Position numbers and translations under genes: made by a program
Notes under the pieces: generated by a model
Database searches by the model: none
Seen by the model: the letters and a program-made list of their open reading frames with translations, nothing else
What the model was told of the DNA's origin: nothing
Assembly: GCF_900095845.1 (NCBI RefSeq)
Contig: NZ_FMIX01000004.1
Coordinates: 7,501-71,500 of the forward strand
DNA length: 64,000 nucleotides
Source: Streptococcus timonensis
Lineage (GTDB): Bacteria; Bacillota; Bacilli; Lactobacillales; Streptococcaceae
Reading direction: 5' to 3'
Shown here: positions 62,796 to 64,000 of the stretch, one piece after another
How the letters are laid out: each line of letters opens with the position of its first letter
Numbering within the stretch: the stretch's first letter is position 1

Positions 62796-63860
62796 ATGAC
62801 AACATTATTTTCTAAAATCAAAGAAGTAACAGAACTTTCTGCTATCTCAGGTCATGAAGCGCCTGTTCGCTCTTATCTCCGTGAGAAAATATCACCTCAC
62901 GTGGATGAAGTAGTGACAGATGGCCTAGGCGGTATCTTCGGTATCAAACATTCAGAAGTTGCGAATGCACCTCGCGTCTTGGTAGCATCTCACATGGATG
63001 AAGTTGGTTTTATGGTGAGTGAAATTAAACCAGATGGAACCTTCCGAGTAGTTGAAATCGGTGGTTGGAACCCGATGGTTGTCAGCAGCCAACGATTTAA
63101 ACTCTTTACGCGCCAAGGACGTGAAATTCCAGTCATCTCAGGTTCAGTACCTCCACATTTGACTCGTGGAACAGGTGGGCCAACCATGCCAGCTGTTTCA
63201 GATATCGTCTTCGATGGTGGTTTTGCGGATAAGGCTGAGGCTGAAAGTTTTGGTATCCGTCCTGGAGATACCATCGTTCCAGATAGTAGCGCAATCCTAA
63301 CAGCTAACGAAAAAAATATCATCTCAAAAGCTTGGGACAACCGCTACGGAGTTCTCATGGTGAGTGAATTAGCAGAAAACTTGTCAGGTCAAAAACTAGG
63401 CAATGAACTTTATCTTGGTGCCAATGTCCAAGAAGAAGTCGGACTTCGTGGTGCTCATACCTCAACAACTAAATTTGACCCAGAAGTTTTCCTTGCTGTA
63501 GACTGTTCACCAGCTGGTGATGTTTATGGTGGTCAAGGTAAGATTGGTGATGGAACCTTGATTCGTTTCTACGATCCAGGTCACTTGCTTCTCCCAGGTA
63601 TGAAGGATTTCCTTTTGACGACAGCTGAAGAAGCTGGTATCAAGTACCAATACTACTGTGGAAAAGGTGGAACTGACGCTGGGGCAGCTCATCTGAAAAA
63701 TGGTGGTGTACCATCAACAACAATCGGTGTTTGTGCCCGTTATATCCACTCTCACCAAACCCTTTATGCTATGGACGATTTCCTTGAAGCTCAAGCATTC
63801 TTACAAGCCTTGGTTAAAAAATTGGATCGTTCTACAGTAAATTTAATCAAAAATTATTAA
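62796..63860 (+). CDS. pepA: Glutamyl aminopeptidase PepA (M42 family)
   Basis: The 354-residue dimetal aminopeptidase has metal ligands in ASHMDEVGF near residue 66, the bridging Asp in AWDNRYG near 181, the catalytic Glu pair in VQEEVGLRGA near 212 and the last His in YIHSHQT near 321. It removes N-terminal Glu and Asp from peptides, and so works downstream of peptide import by Ami. GAAGGGATAG precedes the ATG. Single-gene unit. Confidence 0.93.
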   Translation: MTTLFSKIKEVTELSAISGHEAPVRSYLREKISPHVDEVVTDGLGGIFGIKHSEVANAPRVLVASHMDEVGFMVSEIKPDGTFRVVEIGGWNPMVVSSQRFKLFTRQGREIPVISGSVPPHLTRGTGGPTMPAVSDIVFDGGFADKAEAESFGIRPGDTIVPDSSAILTANEKNIISKAWDNRYGVLMVSELAENLSGQKLGNELYLGANVQEEVGLRGAHTSTTKFDPEVFLAVDCSPAGDVYGGQGKIGDGTLIRFYDPGHLLLPGMKDFLLTTAEEAGIKYQYYCGKGGTDAGAAHLKNGGVPSTTIGVCARYIHSHQTLYAMDDFLEAQAFLQALVKKLDRSTVNLIKNY

Positions 63861-63884
63861 ACAGAAAAGATGGAGGTGATAGGT

Positions 63885-64000
63885 GTGGAAGAACCAAACC
63901 TAGAAACCTTGATACGGGATCTTTACAATAATGCCCGTCAAAACCTGAGTGAAGATTTAGTGGCTGCGCTCCTAGAGACTGCTAAGCAATTGCCCAGCAC
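63885..64000 (+). CDS. Probable enterocin-A-type bacteriocin immunity protein, N-terminal part
   Basis: The gene is cut by the right edge, leaving 38 codons. The GTG at 63885 follows the strong site GGAGGTGATA. The visible segment (LETLIRDLYNNARQNLSEDL, then VAALLETAKQLPS) is helical and resembles the first two helices of the enterocin A immunity family. Such orphan immunity genes protect against other strains' bacteriocins. The call rests on a short segment. Confidence 0.5.
   Translation, partial: MEEPNLETLIRDLYNNARQNLSEDLVAALLETAKQLPS

Overview
The window comes from a streptococcus of the mitis group (S. mitis / S. oralis / S. pneumoniae relatives). The amiACDEF, patAB, comG (cgl), endA-epuA-murA, asnA, pflA, lysA-purR and scpAB-rluB gene sets have protein sequences and local orders that I recognise from that group. 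Base composition is low-GC, and sigma-A promoters are often of the extended -10 type (TGnTATAAT).

Layout. (1) 1-5452 is the right-hand part of an integrative mobilizable element: a DUF3173 gene cut by the left edge, a Rep_trans/MobT-type initiator with an origin-like nest of inverted repeats, an XRE repressor with paired operators, and a short cargo stretch (CPBP protease, TPR protein, membrane protein). It ends in a 52-bp 3' fragment of a tRNA-Leu gene, the expected attachment-site duplication. (2) 5598-12059 carries nagA, a DUF1033 gene and the competence pilus operon comGA-comGG. Here comGC is split by three perfect 64-bp tandem repeats placed just after its prepilin-peptidase motif, and comGA has Asn in place of the Walker A Thr/Ser. 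DNA uptake by natural transformation should therefore be lost. (3) 12103-21636 holds the PatA/PatB drug exporter behind a leader-peptide attenuator, a class-I amidotransferase, pgi, gltX, a candidate structured RNA, an aminotransferase and rpmH. (4) 21819-32889 holds a KimA-like permease on the minus strand, then tatD-rnmV, a two-domain unknown, rsmA-rsgA-rpe-thiN-rmuC-cbf and purR. (5) 32962-46403 holds lysA, pflA, yidC and acyP (minus strand), an rRNA/tRNA methylase, a Bax-inhibitor-type protein, asnA, rsmD-coaD-sepM, a DUF1146 gene, an AT-rich acyltransferase, murA-epuA-endA and a CNNM/CBS protein. (6) 46488-56222 holds tRNA-Cys, the ami oligopeptide importer, two unrecognised small genes and a GH95 glycosidase. 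(7) 56498-64000 holds yneF, then a tightly packed run murI-rdgB-phosphoesterase-cbpB-xerD-like-scpA-scpB-rluB-yidD, then pepA and the start of a probable bacteriocin-immunity gene.

As a whole the window is core chromosome, with one mobile element and one very small repetitive insertion in a competence gene. The most unusual signals are the comGC repeat array, which looks like stacked phage-type attachment junctions; the antisense-RNA, operator and origin layout of the mobile element; a promoter-to-terminator RNA unit upstream of the aminotransferase; and three genes whose -10 boxes lie so close to the ATG that their mRNAs should be leaderless.
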